Shown piece after piece: positions 23,400-32,141 of a DNA stretch of 64,000 nucleotides (positions are counted from its first letter, which is position 1; the number at the start of each line of letters is the position of its first letter). Below the pieces are notes generated by a model that was not told the DNA's origin, made no database searches, and worked only from the letters and a program-made list of their open reading frames with translations. This stretch comes from Acidimicrobiales bacterium (GTDB lineage Bacteria > Actinomycetota > Acidimicrobiia > Acidimicrobiales > SHLQ01), in assembly GCA_020629635.1 (NCBI GenBank), contig JAHDCX010000001.1:201043-265042 (forward strand), written 5' to 3'. The position numbers and the translations under genes were made by a program.

Positions 23400-24665
23400 A
23401 TGCGTTGTGAAGTCGTCGCCGTCGGAAGCGAACTGCTCCTCGGGCAGATCAACGACACCAACTCGTCGTGGATCGGCAGCGAACTCGCCGCGGTGGGCAT
23501 CGACTCGCACTACCAGACCAAGGTCGGCGACAACCTCGACCGTATGGTCTCGGTGATTCGGCTTGCCCTCGAACGATCCGATGCGGTGATCTGCACCGGC
23601 GGCCTCGGTCCGACGCAGGACGACATCACCCGCGACGCGATCGCCGAGGTCATGGGTGTCCCGCTGCTCCTCGACGAGACGCTGGTCGACAAGATCGAGT
23701 CGATGTGGGGACTTCGGGGGCGCCAGATGCCCGAAATCAACCGTCTCCAGGCCCGCATTCCCGAGGGCGCCGATGCCATCCCGGTCCAGCCCGGCACAGC
23801 GCCGGGCATCGTGGCCGCATTCGAGTATGAGGGCGAACCGAAGGTCGTCTATGCCGTGCCCGGTGTGCCGTGGGAGATGCAGGAGATGATGACCGGGTTC
23901 ATCCTCCCCGATCTCGTCGCTCGTTCGGGGTCGTCCGACGTCATCGCGTCTCGAACGCTGCGGACGTGGGGCCAGAGCGAATCGGGGCTGGCCGAGCTGT
24001 TGGCGGACGAGATCGACCGGCTCGACGCGGCGGAGCCCTCAGAAGGCAGTGTGACCCTGGCGTTTCTCGCCAGCGGCATCGAAGGCCTCAAGGTCCGGAT
24101 CACGGCCAAGGCGCCCGATGCAGCGGCTGTGGCAGCGCTTCTCGATGACGAAGAGCAGCGGGTTCGCTCGATCATCGGACCGATCGTGTTCGGTCTCGAC
24201 GACCAGAACATGGAGTCGGTCGTCCTCGAGCTCTGCGCCGAACAAGGACTGACGATCGGCACGGCGGAGTCGCTCACCGGTGGTCTCATCGCCGAGCGAC
24301 TGACCAACACCCCGGGTTCGTCACGTGCGTTTCGCGGAAGCGTGATCAGCTACGCCACCGACATCAAGACCAGCGTGCTCGGCGCCCCCGAGGGGCCGTC
24401 GGTGAGCGAAGAGATGGTCGAGGCCATGGCGCTCGGTGCTTGCAAGACGCTCGATGCGGATGTCTCGGTGGCCACGACGGGCGTGGCGGGCCCCGACGGT
24501 TGGGAAGGTGTTCCGCCGGGAACCGTCTGGATCGCCACGTGCGTCGACGGCGTCGTCGAGTCGCAGCTTCTCCGATTCCGGACCGACCGCATGCGCACCC
24601 GTCAGTACACCGCGATCACCGTGCTCGATGCGCTGCGTCGGAGGCTGATCGATCGCGCCACATGA
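23400..24665 (+). CDS. cinA: CinA family protein: nucleotide pyrophosphatase-like plus NMN amidase domains
   Basis: A 421-residue two-domain protein. The N-terminal MoCF-like domain (about 1-170) begins EVVAVGSELLLGQINDTNS and has CTGGLGPTQDDITRD. The C-terminal PncC-type amidohydrolase domain (about 265-421) has GTAESLTGGLIAERLT, SYATDIKTSVLG and ATTGVAGPDGWEGVPPGTVWIA. CinA/PncC enzymes recycle pyridine-nucleotide by-products (NMN deamidation, ADP-ribose hydrolysis). It starts 30 bases after pgsA. The last 50 bases overlap the 3' end of the convergent MaoC-like gene. Confidence 0.94.
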   Translation: MRCEVVAVGSELLLGQINDTNSSWIGSELAAVGIDSHYQTKVGDNLDRMVSVIRLALERSDAVICTGGLGPTQDDITRDAIAEVMGVPLLLDETLVDKIESMWGLRGRQMPEINRLQARIPEGADAIPVQPGTAPGIVAAFEYEGEPKVVYAVPGVPWEMQEMMTGFILPDLVARSGSSDVIASRTLRTWGQSESGLAELLADEIDRLDAAEPSEGSVTLAFLASGIEGLKVRITAKAPDAAAVAALLDDEEQRVRSIIGPIVFGLDDQNMESVVLELCAEQGLTIGTAESLTGGLIAERLTNTPGSSRAFRGSVISYATDIKTSVLGAPEGPSVSEEMVEAMALGACKTLDADVSVATTGVAGPDGWEGVPPGTVWIATCVDGVVESQLLRFRTDRMRTRQYTAITVLDALRRRLIDRAT

Positions 24666-25122
24666 GCGCGTTGCGAACCGCTCGGCAGACGAGCGGTTCG
24701 TCGCCTCCGTGAGGGTCCACCTGGTAGGCCCGATGCTCGAAGGTCACGATGCCCCGGTCGGGCTTCGACGATGATGGCCGCATTGCGGTCACCTCGGTCT
24801 CCACCCGGATCGTGTCGCCATGAAACAGGGGAGCGGGAAACACGACTTCGTCGAAGCCGAGGTTGGCCACCGTGGTGCCGTGCGTCGTCTCGTGCACGGA
24901 GATCCCGACCACGATGCCGATGGTGAGCATCGAGTTGACCAGGGGCCGTCCGAAGGCCGTCGTCGACGCGTAGGCGGCGTCGAGGTGAAGCGGTGCGGGA
25001 TTCATCGTCTGCGTGGTGAACAAGACGTTGTCGGCCTCGGTGATGGTCCGGGTCAGCGCATGGTGGATGACCTCGCCGACCTCGAAGTCGTCGTACCAGC
25101 GTCCCTTCGCGATCATCGCCAT
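24616..25122 (-). CDS. MaoC-like (hot-dog) dehydratase
   Basis: A 168-residue single hot-dog-fold protein. WYDDFEVGEVIHHALTRTITEADNVLFTTQTMNPAPLHLD contains the hydratase 2 motif (the D/H around NPAPLHLD), and GRPLVNSMLTIGIVVGISV is the second conserved block. Such enzymes hydrate enoyl-CoA or mesaconyl-CoA-type thioesters; the substrate here is not known. Start ATG 25122 is seven bases after the msrB stop, so both are on one transcript; another ATG is at 25116. The gene runs 50 bases into the convergent cinA. Confidence 0.87.
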   Translation of the reverse strand: MAMIAKGRWYDDFEVGEVIHHALTRTITEADNVLFTTQTMNPAPLHLDAAYASTTAFGRPLVNSMLTIGIVVGISVHETTHGTTVANLGFDEVVFPAPLFHGDTIRVETEVTAMRPSSSKPDRGIVTFEHRAYQVDPHGGDEPLVCRAVRNALMWRDRSASDAAHRAR

Positions 25123-25129
25123 CGATGCT

Positions 25130-25528
25130 TCAGTCTTCGGCGTCTTCGTCGAGGCGAAGGGACGCCGAGTTCATGCAATACCGCAGACCGTTTGCGCCCG
25201 GACCGTCCGGAAACACGTGCCCGAGGTGGGCGCCGCAGTTTGCACAGATGGACTCCGTACGGATCATGCCGTGACTGAAGTCGCGCTTGTCCTCGATCGC
25301 TTCACCTTCCATCGGCTCGGTGAAGCTCGGCCACCCCGAGCCCGAGTCGTACTTCGTCTCACTGCGGAACAGCGGAGTGTCACACACTCTGCAGTGGTAG
25401 GTGCCGGCGGTCTTCGTGTCCCAGTACTCACCGGTGAATGCGCGTTCGGTGCCCGCTTCCTGAGTCACATGCCATTGCTCGCGAGTGAGGCGCTCGCGGA
25501 GTTCGTTCTCGTCCACGTCGTAGGTCAT
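25130..25528 (-). CDS. msrB: Peptide methionine-R-sulfoxide reductase
   Basis: Repairs methionine-R-sulfoxide in proteins. 132 residues from ATG 25528. The zinc CxxC pairs are CRVC and CANC, the substrate loop is [13 protein letters not shown], and the catalytic cysteine is in [12 protein letters not shown] 25528 is favoured over the GTG at 25537 because a TACCGT -10 box lies seven bases upstream on this strand, as in other leaderless genes here. Length and motifs are standard and the MaoC-like gene follows. Confidence 0.95.
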   Translation of the reverse strand: MTYDVDENELRERLTREQWHVTQEAGTERAFTGEYWDTKTAGTYHCRVCDTPLFRSETKYDSGSGWPSFTEPMEGEAIEDKRDFSHGMIRTESICANCGAHLGHVFPDGPGANGLRYCMNSASLRLDEDAED

Positions 25529-25535
25529 GAGGCGC

Positions 25536-25541
25536 ACGGTA
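25536..25541 (-). promoter_or_regulatory. -10 box of leaderless msrB transcript
   Basis: Reads TACCGT on the minus strand, seven bases before ATG 25528, with no ribosome binding site between them. Confidence 0.45.
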
Positions 25542-25627
25542 GCGTGCGGAAGGCCTTTGAGGCGGTTCTGCCTGGACCGTTCCGGGGCTGTTCAGAACAC
25601 CGATGGCCGTCGACGAGGAAGCACGCA

Positions 25628-26518
25628 ATGCAGGTTGAGACCCGAGGACACCGCTGGATCGACGTCGAGAGCGACACCGTACTCGACAGTTGGTATCCGG
25701 CCTCTGGAGAACCAGCGCGCGCCTGCCTTGCCGAGACCGTCGGTCTGGTTCGGGGCGAGACCTTCGAGATCAGCATCGACACCGAGTCGGCCCCCGACGG
25801 CGTCAGCGATGCCTATCTTCGGCTGCACCTGCTGTCCCGCCGGACTGTCGCCCCGCACGGCGTGACGCTCGACGGGATCTTCGGGCAGCTGACCAATGTC
25901 GCGTGGACGTCTGCCGGTCCCGTGCTGCCGGATCGGGTCGATGCACTCGTGTCCGCAGCAGCAGGCCACGGCGCCGCGGTCTCGGTGCACGGACTCGACA
26001 AGTTCCCTCGGATGCTCGACTACGTCGTCCCGTCCGGGGTCCGAATCGCCAATGCGAACCGGGTGCGCCTGGGAGCACACCTGGCCGAAGGCACCACCGT
26101 CATGCATGAGGGGTTCGTCAACTTCAACGCCGGCACCCTCGGCGCATCGATGGTCGAGGGGCGAATCTCTGCGGGCGTCGTGGTCGGCGACCACAGCGAC
26201 GTCGGCGGGGGAGCGTCCATCATGGGAACGCTTTCGGGTGGCGGCACCGAGACGATCTCCGTGGGCGAACGTTGCCTGCTCGGTGCCAACTCCGGTCTCG
26301 GCATCTCGCTCGGGGACGATTGCACGGTCGAGGCTGGCCTCTACCTGACCGCGGGCACCAAGGTGACGCTGCCAGACGGAGAGGTCACCGCCGGCCGCAG
26401 CTTGTCGGGCGTCAACGGTTTGTTGTTCCGGCGCAACTCGCTGTCGGGCGCCGTCGAAGCCATCCCCAACACCGACGCGAAGTGGGGCGGCCTCAACGAG
26501 GCCCTTCACAAGAACTGA
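25628..26518 (+). CDS. dapD: Tetrahydrodipicolinate N-succinyltransferase (actinobacterial type)
   Basis: Succinyl-CoA-dependent step of the lysine/diaminopimelate pathway. 296 residues from ATG 25628 with a GAGGAAG ribosome binding site. The C-terminal half is a left-handed beta-helix of hexapeptide repeats (VRIANANRVRLGAHLAEGTTV, ISAGVVVGDHSDVGGGASIMG, ISVGERCLLGANSGLGISLGDDCTVEAGL), and FVNFNAGTLG is the signature of the family. This long form matches the actinobacterial DapD group rather than the E. coli one. With dapA and dapB it shows that the organism uses the succinylase route. Confidence 0.93.
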   Translation: MQVETRGHRWIDVESDTVLDSWYPASGEPARACLAETVGLVRGETFEISIDTESAPDGVSDAYLRLHLLSRRTVAPHGVTLDGIFGQLTNVAWTSAGPVLPDRVDALVSAAAGHGAAVSVHGLDKFPRMLDYVVPSGVRIANANRVRLGAHLAEGTTVMHEGFVNFNAGTLGASMVEGRISAGVVVGDHSDVGGGASIMGTLSGGGTETISVGERCLLGANSGLGISLGDDCTVEAGLYLTAGTKVTLPDGEVTAGRSLSGVNGLLFRRNSLSGAVEAIPNTDAKWGGLNEALHKN

Positions 26519-26522
26519 TCGC

Positions 26523-26576
26523 GAACCACAGTTCGGCCTGGCGGCCGACCTGTGGTTCCCGGCCCGTAGGGCCGGG
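26523..26576. terminator. Double hairpin, bidirectional terminator
   Basis: GAACCACAG (26523-26531) pairs with CTGTGGTTC (26550-26558), with an inner CGGCC/GGCCG extension. A second perfect stem, CCCGGCCC/GGGCCGGG, spans 26558-26576. It lies between convergent dapD and the ABC ATPase gene and can serve both. Confidence 0.8.
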
Positions 26577-26583
26577 ATACGAC

Positions 26584-27759
26584 TTATTTGAGCGTCTCGC
26601 CGCTGGCGATGTCGAAGAAGTGGAATCGTCCCGAATCGATGACGAGCTCGATGTCGGCGCCGTTCTTCACCGGTGAGCGTGGCGAGACACGGGCCACGTA
26701 GGTCGCGGTCTCGTGGTCGGAGCTGAGCGCTGCGTCTCCCTCGTCATCGAGCGCATCGGCGACGATGTAGGGTTCGGCGTCAAGGCCGAAGTGCACGATG
26801 ATCTCGGACCCGAGCGATTCGACGAGGCGGGCGTTCGTCTTGAACGTCCGGGCAGCGTCTGGTGAATCGACGGTGCTGGCGTCTTCCATGTCCTCGGGAC
26901 GAAGGCCGACGACGACCTTGCTGCCGAGGGCGTTTGCGAGCTTCGAGCCGTCTTCGAAGGCCGGCACGTTGACCGTCACCGAACCGATGGTCACGGTCGG
27001 TTCACTCGCCGAGCCGCCCAGGACGCCTTCCATGAGGTTCATCGAGGGGGACCCGATGAAGCCCGCCACGAACACGTTGGCGGGATGGTCGTAGAGGTCC
27101 TGTGGCGAGTCGACCTGCATCAGGTAGCCCTTGTTGAGCACGGCGACACGATCGCCCATGGTCATGGCCTCGACCTGATCGTGGGTGACGTACAGGGTCG
27201 TCACTCCGAGATCGCGCTGAAGGCCGGCGATCTCGGCCCGCATGGCGACGCGCAACTTTGCGTCGAGATTCGAGAGCGGCTCGTCCATGAGGAAGGCCTT
27301 GGGCTGTCGCACGATTGCCCGTCCCATCGCCACGCGCTGACGCTGACCACCGGAGAGCTGGCCCGGCTTGCGGTCGAGCTGTTCGGTCAGGTCGAGGATC
27401 GCCGCAGCCTTGTTGACGCGCTCGGCGATCTCCGCCTTCGACACCTTGGCGAGCTTCAGCGCAAAGCCGATGTTGTCCGCCACGGACATGTGCGGATACA
27501 GCGCGTAGTTCTGAAACACCATGGCGATGTCGCGGTCCTTGGGTTCGACGTCGTTGACGACCCGACCGTCGATCGACAGTGTCCCTGAGCTGATGTCCTC
27601 GAGACCGGCAACCATGCGCAGCGCCGTCGACTTGCCGCAGCCCGATGGTCCGACGAGCACCAGAAATTCGCCGTCCTCGATGTCGATGGACAGATCGTGC
27701 GTCGCCTGGAAACCATTCGGGTACACCTTGTTGATGCCCTCGAGCTTCACTTCAGCCAT
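26584..27759 (-). CDS. Carbohydrate ABC importer ATPase (UgpC/MsmK-like), system A
   Basis: A 391-residue MalK-type ATPase with Walker [11 protein letters not shown]-loop [10 protein letters not shown], signature LSGGQRQR, Walker [12 protein letters not shown] and switch histidine in [10 protein letters not shown]. The C-terminal OB/TOBE regulatory domain (about 240-391) ends [15 protein letters not shown]. It would energise sugar import with the permease pair at 36197-38091 and binding protein at 33789, which have no ATPase of their own. It is transcribed away from galK; a weak operator-like site and the promoter lie in the 158-base gap. It may serve several importers, as MsmK-type ATPases do. 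Confidence 0.92.
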   Translation of the reverse strand: MAEVKLEGINKVYPNGFQATHDLSIDIEDGEFLVLVGPSGCGKSTALRMVAGLEDISSGTLSIDGRVVNDVEPKDRDIAMVFQNYALYPHMSVADNIGFALKLAKVSKAEIAERVNKAAAILDLTEQLDRKPGQLSGGQRQRVAMGRAIVRQPKAFLMDEPLSNLDAKLRVAMRAEIAGLQRDLGVTTLYVTHDQVEAMTMGDRVAVLNKGYLMQVDSPQDLYDHPANVFVAGFIGSPSMNLMEGVLGGSASEPTVTIGSVTVNVPAFEDGSKLANALGSKVVVGLRPEDMEDASTVDSPDAARTFKTNARLVESLGSEIIVHFGLDAEPYIVADALDDEGDAALSSDHETATYVARVSPRSPVKNGADIELVIDSGRFHFFDIASGETLK

Positions 27760-27870
27760 GTGCTTCCCCCCGGAGTGATGTTGTAAACCCTTTCATACAC
27801 CGTCGGAGGCCCCTTCAACAAGTTCCTCGGCGGTGCTGAGAAGAAGTCTGGCACAAATCGACGCCGCATG

Positions 27871-27884
27871 CTTAATCGTTTCAG
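27871..27884. promoter_or_regulatory. LacI-family operator candidate upstream of galK
   Basis: CTTAATCGTTTCAG matches the CG-centred palindrome CTTAAACGTTTAAG at 12 of 14 positions, 34-47 bases before the galK start. A weaker relative lacking the central CG (TAAACCCTTTCAT) lies at 27784-27796 next to the divergent ATPase start. Confidence 0.55.
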
Positions 27885-27917
27885 GACCCGATCGCCGGGC
27901 GAGTACACTTGCGGCCC

Positions 27918-29012
27918 ATGAGTCGTCATCGTGTCCTTGCTCGTGCGCCCGGCCGGGTGAACCTCATTGGCGAGCACACCGACTACAACGACGGCTTTGC
28001 GATGCCCATGGGTCTCCCGTTCGAGACGTCGGTGCTGTTCGAGCCACGGAGCCAGCCCTCCGCGGTCATTCATAGCGACGGTCATCCGTCGATTGAGTTC
28101 GACTTTTCGGTGCCACCAACGTCGGTCGACTCCTGGGGGCGGTACGTCGCCGGCATGGTCGAGCGGTATCTCACCAACGTCGGGCCGTCTCTCGGCTTCG
28201 AGGCCCGCGTGTCCACGACAATTCCCGTCGGTGCGTCGCTGTCGTCGTCTGCCGCACTCGAGATGGCGGTCGGAGTCGGCCTGCACGCCCTCAACGACAC
28301 GGCCCCGGACATGGCTGAGCTCGCTCGATGGGGGCAACACGTCGAGAACACCGTCATCGGGATCCAGAGCGGCATCATGGATCAGCTCATCAGCGCCACC
28401 GCAACGTTGGGCCATGCCACCCTCCTCGATTTCCGGACCTTCGATCGCCAACCAGTCGAGATCCCCGATACCGCAACCGTCGTGGTCATCGACACGTTGA
28501 CTCGTCGGGAGCTGGCTGACTCGGAGTACGACAAGCGACGAGCGGCCTGCGAGGCGGCGTGCGCCCAACTCGGTGTCGCCGCACTTCGTGACGCGACGTT
28601 CGATGAGGTCGCCGCCATCGCCGATGCCCTGCTTCGCCGTCGCGCCCGACACGTCGTGACGGAGAATGCCCGTGTGCAGGAGATGGCAGCCGCGCTCGCC
28701 GAGGGCGATCTGCCAGCTGCGGGAGCCGCCATGGACGAAAGCCACCGGAGTCTCTCGGTCGACTACGAGGTGTCGGGGCCCGCCCTCGACGCCGTGGTCG
28801 AGCACGCCCAGGCATTCGACGGTTGCGTCGGTGCACGGATGACCGGGGGCGGATTCGCCGGATGCGCCGTTGCGCTCGTTCGGAGCGAGGCCGTCGAGGA
28901 GTTCGTCGAGTACATGGCCGGTGCCGCAGGCGGCCCTGTCCCGAGCGACGGTCCGCTGTGCTGGCCCGTTGCCCCGTCGGCAGGCGCGTCGGCGACGACG
29001 ATCGCCGAGTGA
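27918..29012 (+). CDS. galK: Galactokinase
   Basis: Phosphorylates galactose at C1, the first Leloir step. 364 residues, GHMP fold. The galactokinase signature RVNLIGEHTDYNDGF is at residues 13-27, the GHMP ATP loop is TTIPVGASLSSSAALE, and the C-terminal motif is GARMTGGGFAGCAVAL. Start ATG 27918 is preferred over TTG 27909; TACACT (27904-27909) is a possible -10 box. The stop is five bases from the convergent lacI-type gene. No galT or galE is in the window. Confidence 0.94.
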   Translation: MSRHRVLARAPGRVNLIGEHTDYNDGFAMPMGLPFETSVLFEPRSQPSAVIHSDGHPSIEFDFSVPPTSVDSWGRYVAGMVERYLTNVGPSLGFEARVSTTIPVGASLSSSAALEMAVGVGLHALNDTAPDMAELARWGQHVENTVIGIQSGIMDQLISATATLGHATLLDFRTFDRQPVEIPDTATVVVIDTLTRRELADSEYDKRRAACEAACAQLGVAALRDATFDEVAAIADALLRRRARHVVTENARVQEMAAALAEGDLPAAGAAMDESHRSLSVDYEVSGPALDAVVEHAQAFDGCVGARMTGGGFAGCAVALVRSEAVEEFVEYMAGAAGGPVPSDGPLCWPVAPSAGASATTIAE

Positions 29013-29017
29013 CTCCG

Positions 29018-29998
29018 TCAGGCCATCGCTGACTGAAAGCTCTCTCGCTCGACCAGGTCGACCGGAAGGACAACCTCTCGGGTCTCGAGTTCGGGTTCGT
29101 CGATGCGGCTCAGCAACAAGTCGACCGCAGATCGACCCATTTCTTCGATCGGGAGCCGGACGGACGTCAGCGCGGGGCTCATCAGCTCGGCGAGCGGCAC
29201 ATCGTCAAATCCGATCACGGACACGTCCTCGGGGACCCGCCTGCCCCCACGGTGAAGCGCCTTCAAGATGCCGATCGCCTGAATGTCGTTCGCCGTGACG
29301 ATGCACGTGACATCGGAGTCGAGCATGCGATCGACGAGTTCGTGATCGACCTCGGCCGAATAGGGGAGCGCGTACTCCCACTCGATCGCGACGTGTCCTT
29401 CGAGTGCTCCCACGAGACCGTCCCGTCGTGTGCGGGCCGTACCCGACCAATCGGGGCCCGAGACCACGCCCACGCACCGATGGCCGTTGGCCACGATCAG
29501 TTCACCCTGGAGGCGGCCGCCGGTGTGCACATCTGCTCGTACGAGATCGAACTCGTCGGTTTCGGCATCGATCGACACGACGGGTACGCCGATATCCGCT
29601 GGTGTCCACGAACCTTCGCCGACGGGAATCCACACCAGGCCTTCCGGCATCCGGTCGGCGAACCGCTCGATGCCCTCTTGCTCGAGCTCGGATTGTGCGA
29701 ACGCATCGAGCAGAACGACGGCGAACCCGGCCGCGCGGGCGGCATGGTGCACGCCTTTGGCGACTTCTGGGCAGAACGGGTTCGACAGGTCGGGAAGTGC
29801 CAGACCGATCGTGCGCGATCGGCCGGTTCGGTGCGCAACGGCAAGGCTGTTGGCGCGATACCCGAGCTGGTCGACGCACTGTCGCACGCGATCCGCCGTC
29901 GCTTCGGACACCGACCCCGAGTCGTTCAGGACGTAGGAGACGGTGGCGGTACTGACTCCGGCCAGCTCGGCCACGTCTTTGATGGTGACCCGGTTCAT
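29018..29998 (-). CDS. LacI-family transcriptional regulator
   Basis: A 326-residue repressor. The N-terminal helix-turn-helix with hinge is classical (VTIKDVAELAGVSTATVSYVLNDSGSVSE ... RVRQCVDQLGYRANSLA), and the rest is a periplasmic-binding-protein-like effector domain (IGLALPDLSNPF, VIGFDDVPLAELMSPALTSV). It is the last gene of a minus-strand run with the GH36 gene 14 bases upstream. The effector is probably galactose or a galactoside. It is the obvious candidate to bind the CG-centred palindromes at 27871, 35304, 38181 and 41077. Confidence 0.93.
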   Translation of the reverse strand: MNRVTIKDVAELAGVSTATVSYVLNDSGSVSEATADRVRQCVDQLGYRANSLAVAHRTGRSRTIGLALPDLSNPFCPEVAKGVHHAARAAGFAVVLLDAFAQSELEQEGIERFADRMPEGLVWIPVGEGSWTPADIGVPVVSIDAETDEFDLVRADVHTGGRLQGELIVANGHRCVGVVSGPDWSGTARTRRDGLVGALEGHVAIEWEYALPYSAEVDHELVDRMLDSDVTCIVTANDIQAIGILKALHRGGRRVPEDVSVIGFDDVPLAELMSPALTSVRLPIEEMGRSAVDLLLSRIDEPELETREVVLPVDLVERESFQSAMA

Positions 29999-30012
29999 GG
30001 AGTCGGTCCCGT

Positions 30013-32130
30013 TCAGGTTGCGGTCGCCCGAAGATGCAACAACACCGCGGACTCCGGGTCAAGCGCCGGCAGCTGCAACCCGAGCGACCGCAGGACGTCT
30101 CCTCCCACGGATTCGACTCCGGTGACGGTCCAGCTGGGTTGACGCCCGGCGAGGCCGAGGGCGGTGTCCGCGAGGCGGATCAGCGAAACAGCGTACGACC
30201 GGTCCGCGTCGAGTCCGGGAAATCGGACGCGTTCTGGGGTGGCGTGGCGCGCAACCTCGAGCTGGGCGACCGAGAAGAGGGCCTCGGTGCGGTCCTGAGC
30301 CACGACGCCGAAGACGTGAAGCCCGGGATCGGCGCAATCGACGTGCCAGACCGTTCCGGTGTGGAGCAGGGTCCGGTGTTCTTTGTGCAGGTCGAGGACG
30401 GACGTGATTGCCTTGAGGTCTTCTTCGGACGCGTCGAGCAGGTTCCACTCGATGCCGAGATGCCCGAAGAACGCGGTGCTCGCACGGAACCCGAGGCTGT
30501 GGCGACGGCCCGACGTGTGACTCTTTGGCGGTCCGATGTGTGCGCCCATCACCTCGGGCGGGAAGAACCGCAGGAAGCCGCGCTGGATTCGCTGGCGTTC
30601 GAGCGCGTCGTTCGAATCCGACGTCCAGATTCGATCGGTGCGGCCCAGGATGCCGTAGTCCGACCGTGCGCCGCCCGACGAGCAGCTCTCGATCTCGACT
30701 CCGGGGTGGCGTAGCCGGAGCTCATCGATCAGTGCGTACACGGCCACCGTTTGTGCATGTGCGGCTGCCTGTGCTCCTGAGCCGGGCTGGGTGAGATCGC
30801 GGTTCATGTCCCACTTGACGTAGGAGATCTCGTGGCCGCCGAGCAGCGCATCGAGGTGGCCGAGGATGCGATCGAAGACTTCGGGTCGGGACAGATCGAG
30901 CAGCAGCTGGTTGCGGCCGGTGATCGGCTCGTACCCGTCGACGCCGAGCACCCACTCGGGGTGCTCCCGATACAAGTCGGAGTCCGCATTGACCATCTCG
31001 GGCTCGACCCAGATGCCGAACTCCATGCCGTGTCCGAGGACGTGGTCGATCAGCGGTTGGAGCCCGTCTGGCCAGACAGAGTCGTCGACCCACCAATCGC
31101 CGAGGCCCGCACGGTCGTTGCGGCGGCCGTGGAACCAGCCGTCATCGAGCACGAAACGTTCGACGCCGACCTGAGCCGCTCGATCGGCCAGAGCCCGCAG
31201 TGTGTCGAGGTCATGGTCGAAGTAGACGGCTTCCCAGGTGTTGAGGTGGATCGGTCGGGGAGCTTCCGGCGAGGGGTGGGAGTCGCGAGAACGAAGGTGT
31301 CGATGGAACGAGCGGCTCACCCCGTTCATGCCTTCGTCGCTCCACGCAAGGTAGAGCGTTGGGGATTCGTAGACGTCGCCAGCTCCGAGCCGGAGCTCGC
31401 CACCGAGGAGGATCTCGCCGAGTTGCAGGACGCGCCGCCCATCGGTCAGAACCTCCGCTCGAACGGCGGCGTTCCCTGACCATCCCAAATGTGCGCCCCA
31501 AACGCGTCCGGTCTCGTTCGTGAACGAGGCTTGTCCAGCGAACACCATCGGCGGCTTGTCGTGCGACGTCCGCCCACGTCGATTGGCGACCTCGATCGCT
31601 CCGACACGCCAGGGGAGCCGAACCTCGTGGAACTCGTGAACCCAACGTCCTTCGGGGACCTGCAGTTCGGTGATCTCGGGCGACACCGGCACCGTCATCG
31701 CCATCCGCTCCAGTACCCAATCGGTAGAGCCGACATTTTCGACCGCTGCCTGGACCGTCACCACGCCGTCGGTGCCGAGGCGCAGGGTTGTCGTGACCTG
31801 GAGGCCGGCGCGGTCGTCGACGGCCATCGTACGGAGCGAGTGCGCGTCGGCTTCGGTCTCGACATGGACGAAACGAGGAGACCAGGCCGAGCCGTCGTCT
31901 CGACGCCCGAGGAGGCCGGGGAGGCCCGGCCAGCCGTCTGCCTCAGTCGGAAAGATCGTGGCAGGGGCCTCTTGATCGAGTGACGCATTCGGAATCGGCC
32001 GTTCGAGGATCGTCGCCAACGTGTCACCGGCGGCGGACAGCGGACGGCCGAACCAGACGATCAGCGGTATGCCGGTGCTCGTGTCGACGACGAGCTGGCG
32101 GTGCGGTGTGGTGAGAGTGGTCATCGTCAC
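30013..32130 (-). CDS. GH36 alpha-galactosidase
   Basis: A 705-residue retaining alpha-galactosidase. The nucleophile is D441 in YVKWDMNRD and the acid/base is D505 in RIWTSDSNDALER, with the family CSSGGARSDYGIL loop between. The N-terminal beta-sandwich (about 1-300), central TIM barrel (VGVERFVLDDGWFHGRRND begins it) and C-terminal sheet are all there. No signal peptide, so the substrate (melibiose- or raffinose-type) is imported first. It lies 11 bases after the CRTAC1-like lipoprotein gene and upstream of lacI, on the operon that starts with the binding protein at 35201. Confidence 0.95.
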   Translation of the reverse strand: MTMTTLTTPHRQLVVDTSTGIPLIVWFGRPLSAAGDTLATILERPIPNASLDQEAPATIFPTEADGWPGLPGLLGRRDDGSAWSPRFVHVETEADAHSLRTMAVDDRAGLQVTTTLRLGTDGVVTVQAAVENVGSTDWVLERMAMTVPVSPEITELQVPEGRWVHEFHEVRLPWRVGAIEVANRRGRTSHDKPPMVFAGQASFTNETGRVWGAHLGWSGNAAVRAEVLTDGRRVLQLGEILLGGELRLGAGDVYESPTLYLAWSDEGMNGVSRSFHRHLRSRDSHPSPEAPRPIHLNTWEAVYFDHDLDTLRALADRAAQVGVERFVLDDGWFHGRRNDRAGLGDWWVDDSVWPDGLQPLIDHVLGHGMEFGIWVEPEMVNADSDLYREHPEWVLGVDGYEPITGRNQLLLDLSRPEVFDRILGHLDALLGGHEISYVKWDMNRDLTQPGSGAQAAAHAQTVAVYALIDELRLRHPGVEIESCSSGGARSDYGILGRTDRIWTSDSNDALERQRIQRGFLRFFPPEVMGAHIGPPKSHTSGRRHSLGFRASTAFFGHLGIEWNLLDASEEDLKAITSVLDLHKEHRTLLHTGTVWHVDCADPGLHVFGVVAQDRTEALFSVAQLEVARHATPERVRFPGLDADRSYAVSLIRLADTALGLAGRQPSWTVTGVESVGGDVLRSLGLQLPALDPESAVLLHLRATAT

Positions 32131-32141
32131 GGGGAGAACCT

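Noticed and set aside
27784-27796. TAAACCCTTTCAT as a fifth LacI-type site
   Set aside because: It lacks the central CG that the other sites share, so it is mentioned only as a weak relative next to the ATPase start.
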